Shown: positions 1 to 6,235, counted from the first letter of the stretch. The stretch is DNA of 8,182 nt from Victivallaceae bacterium (GCA_028717165.1 JAQUOK010000109.1:1-8182); one strand, 5' to 3'. The notes: generated by a model from the sequence alone, not told the origin. Numbers and translations: made by a program.

Positions 1-764
1 GGTTCGGCTGTGGCGGAGCACGGGGCTGCTCGGACCGGGGAAATACCGCCGCCTCACAATTGAAAAAGGGCGATATTGACTGGGAGGGAATTTTCGGGCG
101 GTTTGGTGTTCGCTGGCTGCATACCGGCGGAATTTTCGCCGCCTTGTCGGAAACCACGCCGGGAGTGATCATCGAAGCAATGCGGGCGGCGAAAAAATAC
201 GGTACGGTCATTTCCTATGACCTGAATTACCGGCCGTCCCTGTGGAAGTCTATCGGCGGTAAAGCCAAAGCCCAAGCCGTTAATCATGAAATCGCGAAAT
301 ATGTGGACGTAATGATCGGCAATGAAGAGGATTTCACCGCCTGCCTGGGGTTTGAAATCGAAGGAGTTGACGATAATCTTACCGAACTGGTAAGCGGCAG
401 CTTCAGGAAAATGATCGCTAAAGCCGCAGCGGCTTATCCGAATTTCAAAGTAGTCGCCACCACCTTACGCGGAGTTAGAACCGCGACGGTTAATGACTGG
501 GGTGCGATTTGCTGCGCCGAGGGCGAATTTCATGAAGCGATCCATCGGCCCGGCCTGGAGATATTCGACCGGGTCGGCGGGGGCGACAGTTTTGCCTCCG
601 GCCTGATCTACGGGTTCATGAAAACCGGTGACGCCGCTCAGGCGGTAAATTACGGGGCTGCGCACGGAGCGTTGGCAATGACAACTCCCGGCGATACTTC
701 AATGGTAACCGTCGATGAAGTTGAAAAGCTCATGGCGGGCGGAGGAGCCCGCGTCGATCGTTGA
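1..764 (+). CDS. kdgK: 2-keto-3-deoxygluconate kinase (PfkB family), 5'-truncated by window edge
   Basis: Phosphorylates 2-keto-3-deoxygluconate with ATP to give KDPG, in the cytoplasm, during uronate and sugar-acid breakdown. The frame is open from base 3 with no start in view, so the N-terminus (about 80-90 residues, judging by the usual ~340) lies outside; 253 codons are visible. A TTG at 60 is internal, because family-like sequence (SDRGNTAAS) precedes it. Seen in order: GDIDW and the WLHTGGIFAALS block (about 78-150), SYDLNYRPSLW (about 213-245), IGNEEDF (about 315-335), and the PfkB C-terminal signature DRVGGGDSFASG (about 567-602), whose GGGD supplies the anion hole and catalytic Asp. 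The ending VEKLMAGGGARVDR suits KDG kinases. The KDPG aldolase begins 26 bases downstream, which supports the substrate over ribokinase or fructokinase. The kinase family is certain from the sequence; the KDG substrate is inferred from resemblance and neighbour. Confidence 0.9.
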   Translation, partial: FGCGGARGCSDRGNTAASQLKKGDIDWEGIFGRFGVRWLHTGGIFAALSETTPGVIIEAMRAAKKYGTVISYDLNYRPSLWKSIGGKAKAQAVNHEIAKYVDVMIGNEEDFTACLGFEIEGVDDNLTELVSGSFRKMIAKAAAAYPNFKVVATTLRGVRTATVNDWGAICCAEGEFHEAIHRPGLEIFDRVGGGDSFASGLIYGFMKTGDAAQAVNYGAAHGALAMTTPGDTSMVTVDEVEKLMAGGGARVDR

Positions 765-790
765 AACAATGAAATTGAAAGGATGGTAAA

Positions 791-1462
791 ATGGATTCTT
801 ATCAAGAAAAATCCGCTCAAATAATCGAAGCGTTATCTCAAATAAAAATTGTCCCGGTACTGGCCTTGGAAACAGTTGCTGACGGTTTGAAAATATGTGA
901 GCTGTTCGACAGTATGGGATTAAATGCCGCAGAGATCACTTTCCGGACAAAAGCGGCTCCGGAAATTATCAAGGAAGTTTGCAATCAGTTCCCCGCGTTA
1001 ACCGTCGGGGCCGGTACGGTTTTAAATACTGCTGATTTGCATCGGGCATTCGCTGTCGGTGCGAAATTTGCGGTAGCCCCCGGATTCAATCCAACCATAT
1101 TGAAAGAAGCGGTAAAATCCGGCTACGCGTTTTCTCCCGGAGTATGTACGCCGTCGGAAGTGGAACAGGCTTACGAGCTGGGAGCGACTCTGCTCAAATT
1201 TTTCCCGGCGGAAGCCGCCGGCGGAACCGCCATGCTGAAGTCCATAATTGCGCCGTACAGGCATCTGGGTATTAAATTCATGCCGACCGGAGGAATTACC
1301 GAGGCTAACGCCGGTGAATATTTATCTATTCCGGAGGTTGCGGCAGTGGGCGGCACCTGGCTGGGCAAAAGCGCCGATATTGCGGCCGGCAAGTGGGATA
1401 AAATTACTGACAACATCAAAAATGCAGTTGAACTAGCGAAAAAGCATAGTTCGAATATTTAA
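791..1462 (+). CDS. eda: KDPG aldolase / 4-hydroxy-2-oxoglutarate aldolase
   Basis: Class I aldolase that splits 2-keto-3-deoxy-6-phosphogluconate into pyruvate and glyceraldehyde-3-phosphate; many homologues also act on 4-hydroxy-2-oxoglutarate. It has 223 residues, normal for this TIM-barrel family. Visible motifs: E48-I-T-F-R52-T (catalytic Glu and phosphate/carboxylate contacts), VGAGTVL (72-78), FAVAPGFNP (93-101), SPGVCTP (115-121), the Schiff-base segment LLKFFPAEAAGG with the reactive lysine at K136, and FMPTGGI (163-169). The start is chosen by an AAGGA ribosome site at 779-783, seven bases before the ATG. It follows the KDG kinase by 26 bases on the same strand, so the two are probably co-transcribed and catalyse consecutive steps. 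Nothing is broken or missing. Confidence 0.96.
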   Translation: MDSYQEKSAQIIEALSQIKIVPVLALETVADGLKICELFDSMGLNAAEITFRTKAAPEIIKEVCNQFPALTVGAGTVLNTADLHRAFAVGAKFAVAPGFNPTILKEAVKSGYAFSPGVCTPSEVEQAYELGATLLKFFPAEAAGGTAMLKSIIAPYRHLGIKFMPTGGITEANAGEYLSIPEVAAVGGTWLGKSADIAAGKWDKITDNIKNAVELAKKHSSNI

Positions 1463-1510
1463 AGAATGCCGAGTTAGTTTTTCGCTGACAGTCCATATTC
1501 CGTTTTTTTT
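1453..1510 (+). terminator. Possible weak terminator of the kdgK-eda unit
   Basis: A run of eight T at 1503-1510 follows ATATTCCG, which can pair, with one bulged base, with CGAATAT at the very end of eda. The loop is long (about 35 bases) and encloses only a poor GTTAG/CTGAC stem. The position and the T run suit a terminator, but the stem is weak, so this is tentative. Confidence 0.3.
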
Positions 1511-1877
1511 ATATTGCATCCTCATTTTGAACTGAGCTGTTGTTCATGTTCATCCGAGCTCAGGTTCTCCGGTTTTCGGAGCGAATACCAAGGGAATTTT
1601 CAAAAAGGAAGTCATTTAAAAGAATTTTTTTCAAAATCGTTGTCAGAAAGCCAACTGTCTGTTAATCAATAACTTACATACAGCCATTGAACTTAGACCT
1701 TTTCGTTTAAAAAGTCAAGTGCTGTACAATTTTTTAACTACCTCATTACAAGCCTTTTACAAAAATCATGATTAATACTGTCAAATAAAAATGGAAAACT
1801 TGTATTTGAAGCATTTACGCAGAAAAACGGCTTAAAGTACCAACCTGTCCGATTGAAACATTTTTTAAACATCAAAA
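1463..1877. other. AT-rich gene-free stretch
   Basis: About 415 bases downstream of eda with visibly lower GC than the flanking genes and no reading frame I can support. Small local folds are present: CTGAGCT at 1532-1538 with AGCTCAG at 1557-1563, and CTCCG at 1567-1571 with CGGAG at 1577-1581 around a GTTTT loop; neither is followed by a T run. A 39-codon frame from the ATG at 1547 has a basic, low-complexity translation, no ribosome site and no family resemblance. The stretch lies between a plus-strand gene and a minus-strand gene that converge on it, where terminators and decayed sequence are expected. I see no recognisable transposase or RNA gene in it. Confidence 0.5.
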
Positions 1878-1910
1878 ATCAAAACCACCAGTTGAGCTGG
1901 TGGTTTTGAT
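1878..1910 (-). terminator. Perfect 14-bp hairpin, likely terminator of the small membrane protein gene
   Basis: Arms 1878-1891 and 1897-1910 are perfectly complementary around the 5-base loop TTGAG. On the minus strand the 3' arm (CTGGTGGTTTTGAT read on plus as the complement) is followed by a TTTTTGATGTTTAAAAAA-like U-rich tail, and the hairpin starts exactly at the TGA stop of the gene at 1910-2155. It fits an intrinsic terminator, with T-rich sequence inside and after the 3' arm. The same arm composition (AAAACCACC...GGTGGTTTT) also resembles subterminal hairpins of IS200/IS605-type elements, so an insertion-sequence remnant is an alternative. Confidence 0.65.
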
Positions 1911-2155
1911 CACATATTATTTTGCAGGTCTTTGTTATGCTGATCGGATAAATTCCTGACTTTTTTAATTGCCCGCCAGTTCTTGATACCCTTTTCCGAG
2001 TTTGGTTTTGCCGTACTTGTTTCCGGGGCGGGAGCAACTGCGGGCGCGGCGGCCTGCTCAGTTTTAACCTCAGGTTTGCGGGAATATTTTCTGTAAAAAT
2101 GTAAGACGCCGAAAACTAATGCCGCAATAACAATAATCCATAAGAACGTTTTCAT
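1910..2155 (-). CDS. Small single-pass membrane protein, unknown function
   Basis: I do not recognise this 81-residue protein. It has one hydrophobic segment at residues 4-20 (FLWIIVIAALVFGVLHF), followed directly by basic residues (RKYSRK, 22-27), then an Ala/Pro-rich linker (about 34-50, AAAPAVAPAPETS), and a charged, Lys/Asn-rich tail (51-81). By the positive-inside rule the tail should be cytoplasmic, with the helix as an anchor; no clear signal-peptidase site is visible. The start is set at 2155 rather than at the in-frame ATG at 2167, because GAGG at 2162-2165 lies six bases before the 2155 ATG and the upstream ATG is part of that ribosome site. It has its own promoter, and a hairpin sits at its stop codon. 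It lies 155 bases downstream of PFOR beyond that gene's terminator, so it is probably a separate unit. Confidence 0.72.
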   Translation of the reverse strand: MKTFLWIIVIAALVFGVLHFYRKYSRKPEVKTEQAAAPAVAPAPETSTAKPNSEKGIKNWRAIKKVRNLSDQHNKDLQNNM

Positions 2156-2161
2156 AATTTG

Positions 2162-2165
2162 CCTC
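2162..2165 (-). promoter_or_regulatory. Ribosome binding site deciding the start of the small membrane protein
   Basis: The minus strand reads ATGAGGCAAATTATG. GAGG is six bases before the second ATG (2155), the ideal spacing, while the first ATG overlaps the Shine-Dalgarno itself and has no site of its own. Confidence 0.75.
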
Positions 2166-2183
2166 ATTAATCAAATTGCTATA

Positions 2184-2212
2184 ATTATAACCCGGAAATG
2201 CGGCACAGGCAA
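2184..2212 (-). promoter_or_regulatory. Sigma70-type promoter for the small membrane protein gene
   Basis: On the minus strand TTGCCT (2207-2212; four of six to TTGACA) is followed after exactly 17 bases by a perfect TATAAT (2184-2189). The -10 box ends 28 bases before the chosen start codon, which leaves a short leader containing the ribosome site. Confidence 0.7.
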
Positions 2213-2234
2213 CTGACTTCGAAAGAAAAAAGGG

Positions 2235-2272
2235 GTAAAAAAATGTTTGCGCCCGGATAAGGCGCAAACATT
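2235..2272 (-). terminator. Intrinsic terminator of the PFOR gene
   Basis: Arms 2242-2253 and 2261-2272 (AATGTTTGCGCC and its complement) form a perfect 12-bp stem around a 7-base loop. On the minus strand the stem is followed by a run of T through 2237, interrupted only beyond that. It lies about 40 bases after the PFOR stop codon, which is textbook form and position. Confidence 0.92.
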
Positions 2273-2283
2273 AATTGCGTTAA

Positions 2284-2301
2284 AGGGAAAAAACTTTCCC
2301 T
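2284..2301 (-). terminator. Second, smaller hairpin just after the PFOR stop
   Basis: AGGGAAA (2284-2290) and TTTCCCT (2295-2301) form a 7-bp stem with a 4-base loop, ten bases past the PFOR stop codon and upstream of the main terminator. There is no long T tract after it, so it may instead protect the 3' end of the message or add to termination. Confidence 0.5.
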
Positions 2302-2310
2302 CTGATTTTA

Positions 2311-5300
2311 TTACATGACCTCGCCAATATTTTTAAGGAACGTCATGCGGCGTTTCGCGTCTTCTTCAGCGCGTGCGAAGAGAGCCTCAGCGTCTTTCGG
2401 AGCGGTTTTGAAGAGAGTGGTGTAACGGCGTTCATGACGGATGAAGTCCTGGAAGTCACCGGTCGGCTCTTTGGTTTCCCATTTAAACGGTTTTTCGTTT
2501 TCAGGGTTGTAACGGTAGAGCGGCCAGTAACCGCAGTCAACGGCGCGTTTCTGTTCAGTCTGGGTCTTCATCATATCGATACCGTGCATAATACACGGGG
2601 CGTATGCGAGAATGATGGACGGGCCGTTATAGGCTTCGGCTTCCCGGAAGGCCTGCAGGGCCTGGTTGCGGTTTGCGCCCATCGCGATGGAGGCAACATA
2701 GACGTTGCCGTGACTCATGCACATGAAACCGAGATTTTTCTTGGTCAGGCGCATACCGGCGTTGGCGAATTGCGCCACGGCGCCGATCGGGGTGGATTTG
2801 GAAGCCTGTCCCCCAGTGTTTGAATATACTTCGGTGTCGAGAACCAGAATATTGATATTTCTGCCCTGCGCGACGACATGATCCAAGCCGCCGTAACCGA
2901 TATCGTATGCCCAGCCGTCGCCGCCGATGATCCAGACGGATTTATCGACGAAATAGTCTTTGAGTTCGGCTATTTTCCTGATGACGGGGCCGAGTTCGGC
3001 GTCATTTGCGGAAGCTTCAACGGCTTTCGGCAGGATTGCGCCGAGGGCGTCCTGAGCTTCGATGGCATCGCGACCGGTGGAGTCCCAGAGTTCAAGGCAT
3101 TTGGCAAGCGCGCCTTTCAGCTTATCACAGGGACAGCCGGCTTCGAGAAGTTTGTCGACATTGTATTTGAGTTGAGCACGATTCTTATCTACGGCCAGCC
3201 GCATTCCGTAACCGTATTCGGCGTTGTCCTCAAACAGGGAGTTTGCCCAGGTCGGGCCGCGTCCGCATTTGGTTTTCGCGTAAGGGATGGTCGGGAAAGT
3301 TCCGCCGTAAATCGAGGAACAGCCGGTGGCGTTGGCGATGATCATCCGCTCGCCGCAAACCTGGGTGGCGAGCTTGACGTACGGAGTTTCGCCGCAGCCG
3401 CCGCAGGCGCCGCTGAATTCGAAAAGCGGTTTGATGAATTGCGCGCCTTTGACGGTGGATACGTCGGCGCCGTCGGTTACATTGTCAGGAAGCGCGTCAA
3501 AGAATTCCGCGTTTTTGACTTCACCGGCTTCTCTTTCCAGGGCCAAGGTTGAAAATTCCAGAGCCTTGGTTTTGGCCGGGCAGGTTTCAATACAGACGCC
3601 GCAGCCGGTACAGTCTTCGGGATATATCTGGATTTTATATTCGAGGTCTCTGTCGTTTTTGGTCTTGGATTTGACGGTATTGAAAGTATCGGGAGCGCCC
3701 TTGAGGTCAGCGGGCGCGATCTGTTTGGCCCTGATCACGGCATGCGGACAAGCCATTACGCACTGGTTGCACTGGATACAGTTTTCTGAAATCCATTTCG
3801 GGACGCGCGGAGCTATGCCGCGTTTTTCCAGACAGCTTGTGCCGGTGGGCAGAGTGCCGTCGAAAGACATTTTCGATACCGGAACGTCGTCGCCTTTGAG
3901 GTGCATCAAGGGTTCGATGATATCATGCGCAAATTTTTCGGCGTTTTCGGGAATGAGTTTTTTCAGTTTGAAGGATTTAGTGATGGAATCCGGAACCGGA
4001 ACTTTTTCCAGGCCTTCAAGCGCCTTGTCAACCGCGTTGCAGTTCATTTTGACGATGTCGTCGCCTTTTTTCTTGAAAGTCTTTTCAATGGCTTTCTTGA
4101 TGTAGCCGATCGCGTCGTCGGCGGGGATGATATTGGCAAGTTTGAAGAAACATACCTGCATGGTAGTATTAATGCGTTTGCCGAGCCCGACGCTTTCAGA
4201 TATTTTAAGGGCGTTGATATTATAAACTTTCAGCTTTTTAGCGATGATTGCTTTCTGCAGGTCGATTGAGAGGTTGTCAAAAACTTCTTCCGTCGGGATT
4301 TCTGAGTTCAGCAGGAACGTTCCGCCTTCCTTGATGCCTTTGAGCATTTCATAACGTCCGATATAGGCCGGATTATGACAGGCGACAAAGTCGGGAGCGG
4401 TTATCGTGTATTCGCTTTTGATCGGTTTGTTCCCGAAACGCAGATGGGAGATGGTGATGCCGAAAGATTTTTTGGAATCATAGACAAAATATCCCTGGGC
4501 ATACTTATTGGTGTTGTCGCCGATGATTTTAATGGAGTTCTTATTGGCGCCGACCGTACCGTCGGAACCAAGTCCCCAGAACATGCATTCGACCGTACCG
4601 GCCGGAACGGTGTGAATATCTTTGTCCACGGGCAGGGAAAGTCCGCTGACATCGTCGTTAATGCCCACGGTGAAGTTGTGAGTGCAGGCACTGTCAAGAT
4701 GCTTGTACACCGCGAGAACCATGCTCGGAGTGAATTCCTTGCTTGACAGTCCGTAGCGGCCGCCGATAATGGTAATATCTTTCCCTGAGAGAGCGGCTTT
4801 GACGTCGATATAAAGAGGTTCGCCGAGGGAACCGGGTTCTTTAGTGCGGTCGAGGACGGCGATTTTCTTAACGGTTTTCGGGATCGCGTCAATAAACGCG
4901 TCGACGGCAAACGGGCGATAGAGCCTGACTTTGAGCGCGCCGACCTTTTCGCCTTTTGCGGTGAGATATTCGATGACTTCTTCAATGGTTTCACAGCCTG
5001 AACCCATCGCGATAATAATCTTTTCAGCATCGGGAGCGCCGACGTAGTCGAAAAGTTTGTAGCTTCTGCCGGTGACTTTGGCGACTTGGTCCATGTATTT
5101 CTGGACGATGCCCGGAACGGCGTCATAATATTTGTTGACGGTTTCGCGGCCCTGGAAATATACGTCCGGATTCTGGGCTCCGACTTTGGAGAACGGAACT
5201 TCCGGGCGCATTGCGCGGCTGCGGAAACGTTCGACGTATTTCATATCCAGCATTTTTTTCATATCGTCGAATTCGAGGAGTTCGACTTTCTGGATTTCGT

Positions 5301-5832
5301 GCGAGGTACGGAAGCCGTCAAAGAAGTTAAGGAACGGCACCTGGGCTTCCAGAGTGGAAAGATGACCGACGATAGCCAGGTCGTGGGTTTCCTGGATAGA
5401 ACATGCCGAAAGCAGGGCGAAACCGGTCTGGCGTACGCTCATGACGTCCGAATGGTCGCCGAAAATGGAAAGAGACTGCGCGGCGAGGGAACGCGCTGAA
5501 ACATGAAATACGGTCGGAAGCATTTCGCCCGCGATCTTGTACATGTTGGGGATCATCAGCAGCAGCCCCTGGGAGGCGGTGTAAGTAGTGGTCAGAGCGC
5601 CCGCGCTCAGTGAACCGTGGACAGCCCCGGCGGCGCCGGCTTCGGACTGCATTTCCGCGACGTCGACAGTAGTTCCGAACATGTTTTTCAGTCCTTCGCT
5701 CGCCCAGGTATCGGCGTATTCGCCCATGTTCGAGGATGGAGTGATAGGATAGATCGCCGCGACTTCGCTGAACGCGTAAGCCACATAGCTGGCGGCATAA
5801 TTGCCGTCAATAGTCATCATCTTTTTAGCCAT
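2311..5832 (-). CDS. nifJ: Pyruvate:ferredoxin (flavodoxin) oxidoreductase, single-chain
   Basis: Cytoplasmic, oxygen-sensitive enzyme that oxidises pyruvate with CoA to acetyl-CoA and CO2 while reducing ferredoxin or flavodoxin. It has 1173 residues, the full length of the homodimeric type that fuses all subunits of the multi-chain forms. Order seen: N-terminal pyrimidine-binding domain with YPITPSS (28-34; T31), E64 and SARS (112-115; R114); middle transketolase-like and CoA-binding regions; two [4Fe-4S] motifs, C685/C688/C691/C695 and C741/C744/C747/C751; proximal-cluster cysteines C810, C813, C838 and C1080; and the thiamine-diphosphate/Mg region GDGWAYDIGYGG (971-982) with LDTEVYSNTGGQ (998-1009). 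These match the positions known from the Desulfovibrio africanus enzyme. The start is supported by GGAGGT at 5842-5847, nine bases upstream. It appears monocistronic: it has its own terminator downstream and a long untranslated leader upstream. All catalytic residues are intact. The homologue could be named por; nitrogen fixation is not implied. Confidence 0.97.
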   Translation of the reverse strand: MAKKMMTIDGNYAASYVAYAFSEVAAIYPITPSSNMGEYADTWASEGLKNMFGTTVDVAEMQSEAGAAGAVHGSLSAGALTTTYTASQGLLLMIPNMYKIAGEMLPTVFHVSARSLAAQSLSIFGDHSDVMSVRQTGFALLSACSIQETHDLAIVGHLSTLEAQVPFLNFFDGFRTSHEIQKVELLEFDDMKKMLDMKYVERFRSRAMRPEVPFSKVGAQNPDVYFQGRETVNKYYDAVPGIVQKYMDQVAKVTGRSYKLFDYVGAPDAEKIIIAMGSGCETIEEVIEYLTAKGEKVGALKVRLYRPFAVDAFIDAIPKTVKKIAVLDRTKEPGSLGEPLYIDVKAALSGKDITIIGGRYGLSSKEFTPSMVLAVYKHLDSACTHNFTVGINDDVSGLSLPVDKDIHTVPAGTVECMFWGLGSDGTVGANKNSIKIIGDNTNKYAQGYFVYDSKKSFGITISHLRFGNKPIKSEYTITAPDFVACHNPAYIGRYEMLKGIKEGGTFLLNSEIPTEEVFDNLSIDLQKAIIAKKLKVYNINALKISESVGLGKRINTTMQVCFFKLANIIPADDAIGYIKKAIEKTFKKKGDDIVKMNCNAVDKALEGLEKVPVPDSITKSFKLKKLIPENAEKFAHDIIEPLMHLKGDDVPVSKMSFDGTLPTGTSCLEKRGIAPRVPKWISENCIQCNQCVMACPHAVIRAKQIAPADLKGAPDTFNTVKSKTKNDRDLEYKIQIYPEDCTGCGVCIETCPAKTKALEFSTLALEREAGEVKNAEFFDALPDNVTDGADVSTVKGAQFIKPLFEFSGACGGCGETPYVKLATQVCGERMIIANATGCSSIYGGTFPTIPYAKTKCGRGPTWANSLFEDNAEYGYGMRLAVDKNRAQLKYNVDKLLEAGCPCDKLKGALAKCLELWDSTGRDAIEAQDALGAILPKAVEASANDAELGPVIRKIAELKDYFVDKSVWIIGGDGWAYDIGYGGLDHVVAQGRNINILVLDTEVYSNTGGQASKSTPIGAVAQFANAGMRLTKKNLGFMCMSHGNVYVASIAMGANRNQALQAFREAEAYNGPSIILAYAPCIMHGIDMMKTQTEQKRAVDCGYWPLYRYNPENEKPFKWETKEPTGDFQDFIRHERRYTTLFKTAPKDAEALFARAEEDAKRRMTFLKNIGEVM

Positions 5833-5847
5833 TCTTTTTTTACCTCC

Positions 5848-5997
5848 GTAGTCTGTATGAAATTAATTGATGAATTAAACATCTTTTGTGCTTAAAACAC
5901 GGAATTTGACAAAAAAAATCCCTTATTAATACTAAACTGAAATCCAGAAATCTACACCGGATTAAAGAAAAATCAATTAAATAAATATATAAATATC
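5848..5997 (-). promoter_or_regulatory. AT-rich leader and presumed promoter region of PFOR
   Basis: About 150 gene-free bases between the PFOR ribosome site and the MITE-like element. The strand carrying PFOR contains TTGTCA (complement of 5906-5911) as a possible -35 box, but no good -10 box follows at 16-18 bases, so I cannot fix the promoter. A 16-bp perfect palindrome-type repeat, TTAATTGATGAATTAA, lies at 5863-5878, about 30-46 bases before the start codon. TTAATTGAT recurs in inverted orientation at 5972-5980. A promoter must lie here if PFOR is transcribed alone. Confidence 0.5.
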
Positions 5998-6004
5998 TAA
6001 TTAA
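5998..6004. repeat. Left 7-bp direct repeat (putative target-site duplication)
   Basis: TAATTAA directly abuts the outer end of the left terminal inverted repeat and recurs in the same orientation at 6203-6209. AT-richness and the near-palindromic nature of the sequence weaken the inference. Confidence 0.55.
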
Positions 6005-6025
6005 ACGCCGTGTGCAAGTTTTTTT
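6005..6025 (+). repeat. Left terminal inverted repeat
   Basis: 21 bases, perfectly complementary to 6182-6202. It begins ACGCCGTGTGCAAG and ends in a T run that continues two bases past the paired part. Confidence 0.85.
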
Positions 6026-6057
6026 TTCGACATTTTCGCCTCAGAGAGGAAATTCAA

Positions 6058-6126
6058 TGGAGGGCGAGACTCTGTCGAGCCGCAAACGGTTAACGTATTT
6101 CGGCTCGTGAGGACACTTGCCCTCCA
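6058..6126. other. Structured core of the MITE-like element
   Basis: TGGAGGGCGAG (6058-6068) pairs with CTTGCCCTCCA (6116-6126) over 11 positions with one G-T wobble. Inside it CTC (6070-6072) pairs with GAG (6109-6111), and CGAGCCG (6076-6082) pairs perfectly with CGGCTCG (6101-6107), leaving an 18-base loop. The result is one long bulged hairpin. It could serve as an RNA fold or merely be part of the element's cruciform-prone DNA. It does not match the conserved motifs I know for RNase P RNA, SRP RNA, tmRNA or 6S RNA. Confidence 0.45.
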
Positions 6127-6181
6127 GGAAATGTGTAATGCGGCGGCATTCGAAAACAAGCCGTATCCCGGCAGGCACAAT

Positions 6182-6202
6182 AAAAAAACTTGCACACGGC
6201 GT
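6182..6202 (-). repeat. Right terminal inverted repeat
   Basis: 21 bases, the exact reverse complement of 6005-6025, ending CTTGCACACGGCGT on the plus strand. Confidence 0.85.
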
Positions 6203-6209
6203 TAATTAA
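6203..6209. repeat. Right 7-bp direct repeat (putative target-site duplication)
   Basis: TAATTAA immediately outside the right terminal repeat, identical and in the same orientation as 5998-6004. Confidence 0.55.
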
Positions 6210-6235
6210 TGAGAAATCGGTAATACGCCGGTCCT

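Larger units (their letters stand above)
6005..6202. mobile_element. MITE-like 198-bp non-autonomous element
   Basis: The element is bounded by perfect 21-bp terminal inverted repeats (6005-6025 and 6182-6202, outer end ACGCCGTGTGCAAG followed by seven T) and by identical 7-bp direct repeats TAATTAA just outside. It encodes nothing convincing: a 64-codon minus-strand frame that runs from one repeat to the other has a GTG start, no ribosome site and no family resemblance. The interior folds into hairpins: an 11-bp stem at 6058-6126, a 7-bp stem within it, and a 5-bp stem at 6137-6150. These are the marks of a miniature inverted-repeat transposable element mobilised in trans. It sits in the intergenic region between the heptose adenylyltransferase stop and the PFOR leader. 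An alternative is a structured RNA gene whose ends pair as a closing stem. I cannot assign a transposase family. Confidence 0.65.

Noticed and set aside
60..62. TTG at 60 as the start of the sugar kinase
   Set aside because: Family-like sequence continues upstream in the same frame to base 3, so the gene is truncated by the window, not started here. The TTG at 8036 in the permease is rejected for the same reason.
1547..1666. 39-codon plus-strand frame in the gene-free stretch
   Set aside because: No ribosome site, basic low-complexity translation, no promoter; it is within chance expectation.
2156..2167. Earlier ATG at 2167 as start of the small membrane protein
   Set aside because: That ATG overlaps the GAGG ribosome site that serves the ATG at 2155, and has no Shine-Dalgarno of its own at proper spacing.
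2878..3552. Long plus-strand open frame (224 codons) inside PFOR
   Set aside because: It lies antisense to an intact, highly conserved enzyme, has no ribosome site or family resemblance, and follows from the codon bias of the PFOR strand. The same holds for plus-strand frames at 3326-4105, 3901-4269 and 4375-4746.
4401..5126. 241-codon minus-strand frame overlapping PFOR in another frame
   Set aside because: The translation is Ser/Arg/Pro-rich low complexity typical of a shifted frame of a real gene; PFOR itself is uninterrupted here, so it is not evidence of a frameshift.
5906..5911. Perfect TTGACA on the plus strand as a promoter
   Set aside because: No acceptable -10 box follows at 16-18 bases and no plus-strand gene lies downstream; it is the complement of an AT-rich leader stretch.
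6001..6195. 64-codon minus-strand frame spanning the MITE-like element
   Set aside because: It has a GTG start inside a terminal repeat, no ribosome site and ends within the other repeat; the translation resembles nothing I know.
5998..6209. Integron attC recombination site
   Set aside because: The ends (ACGCC...GGCGTTA) recall attC core sites, but the right end GTTAATT breaks the GTTRRRY consensus, the arms are perfectly paired without extrahelical bases, the interior is too long and complex, and flanking genes are large housekeeping genes rather than cassettes.
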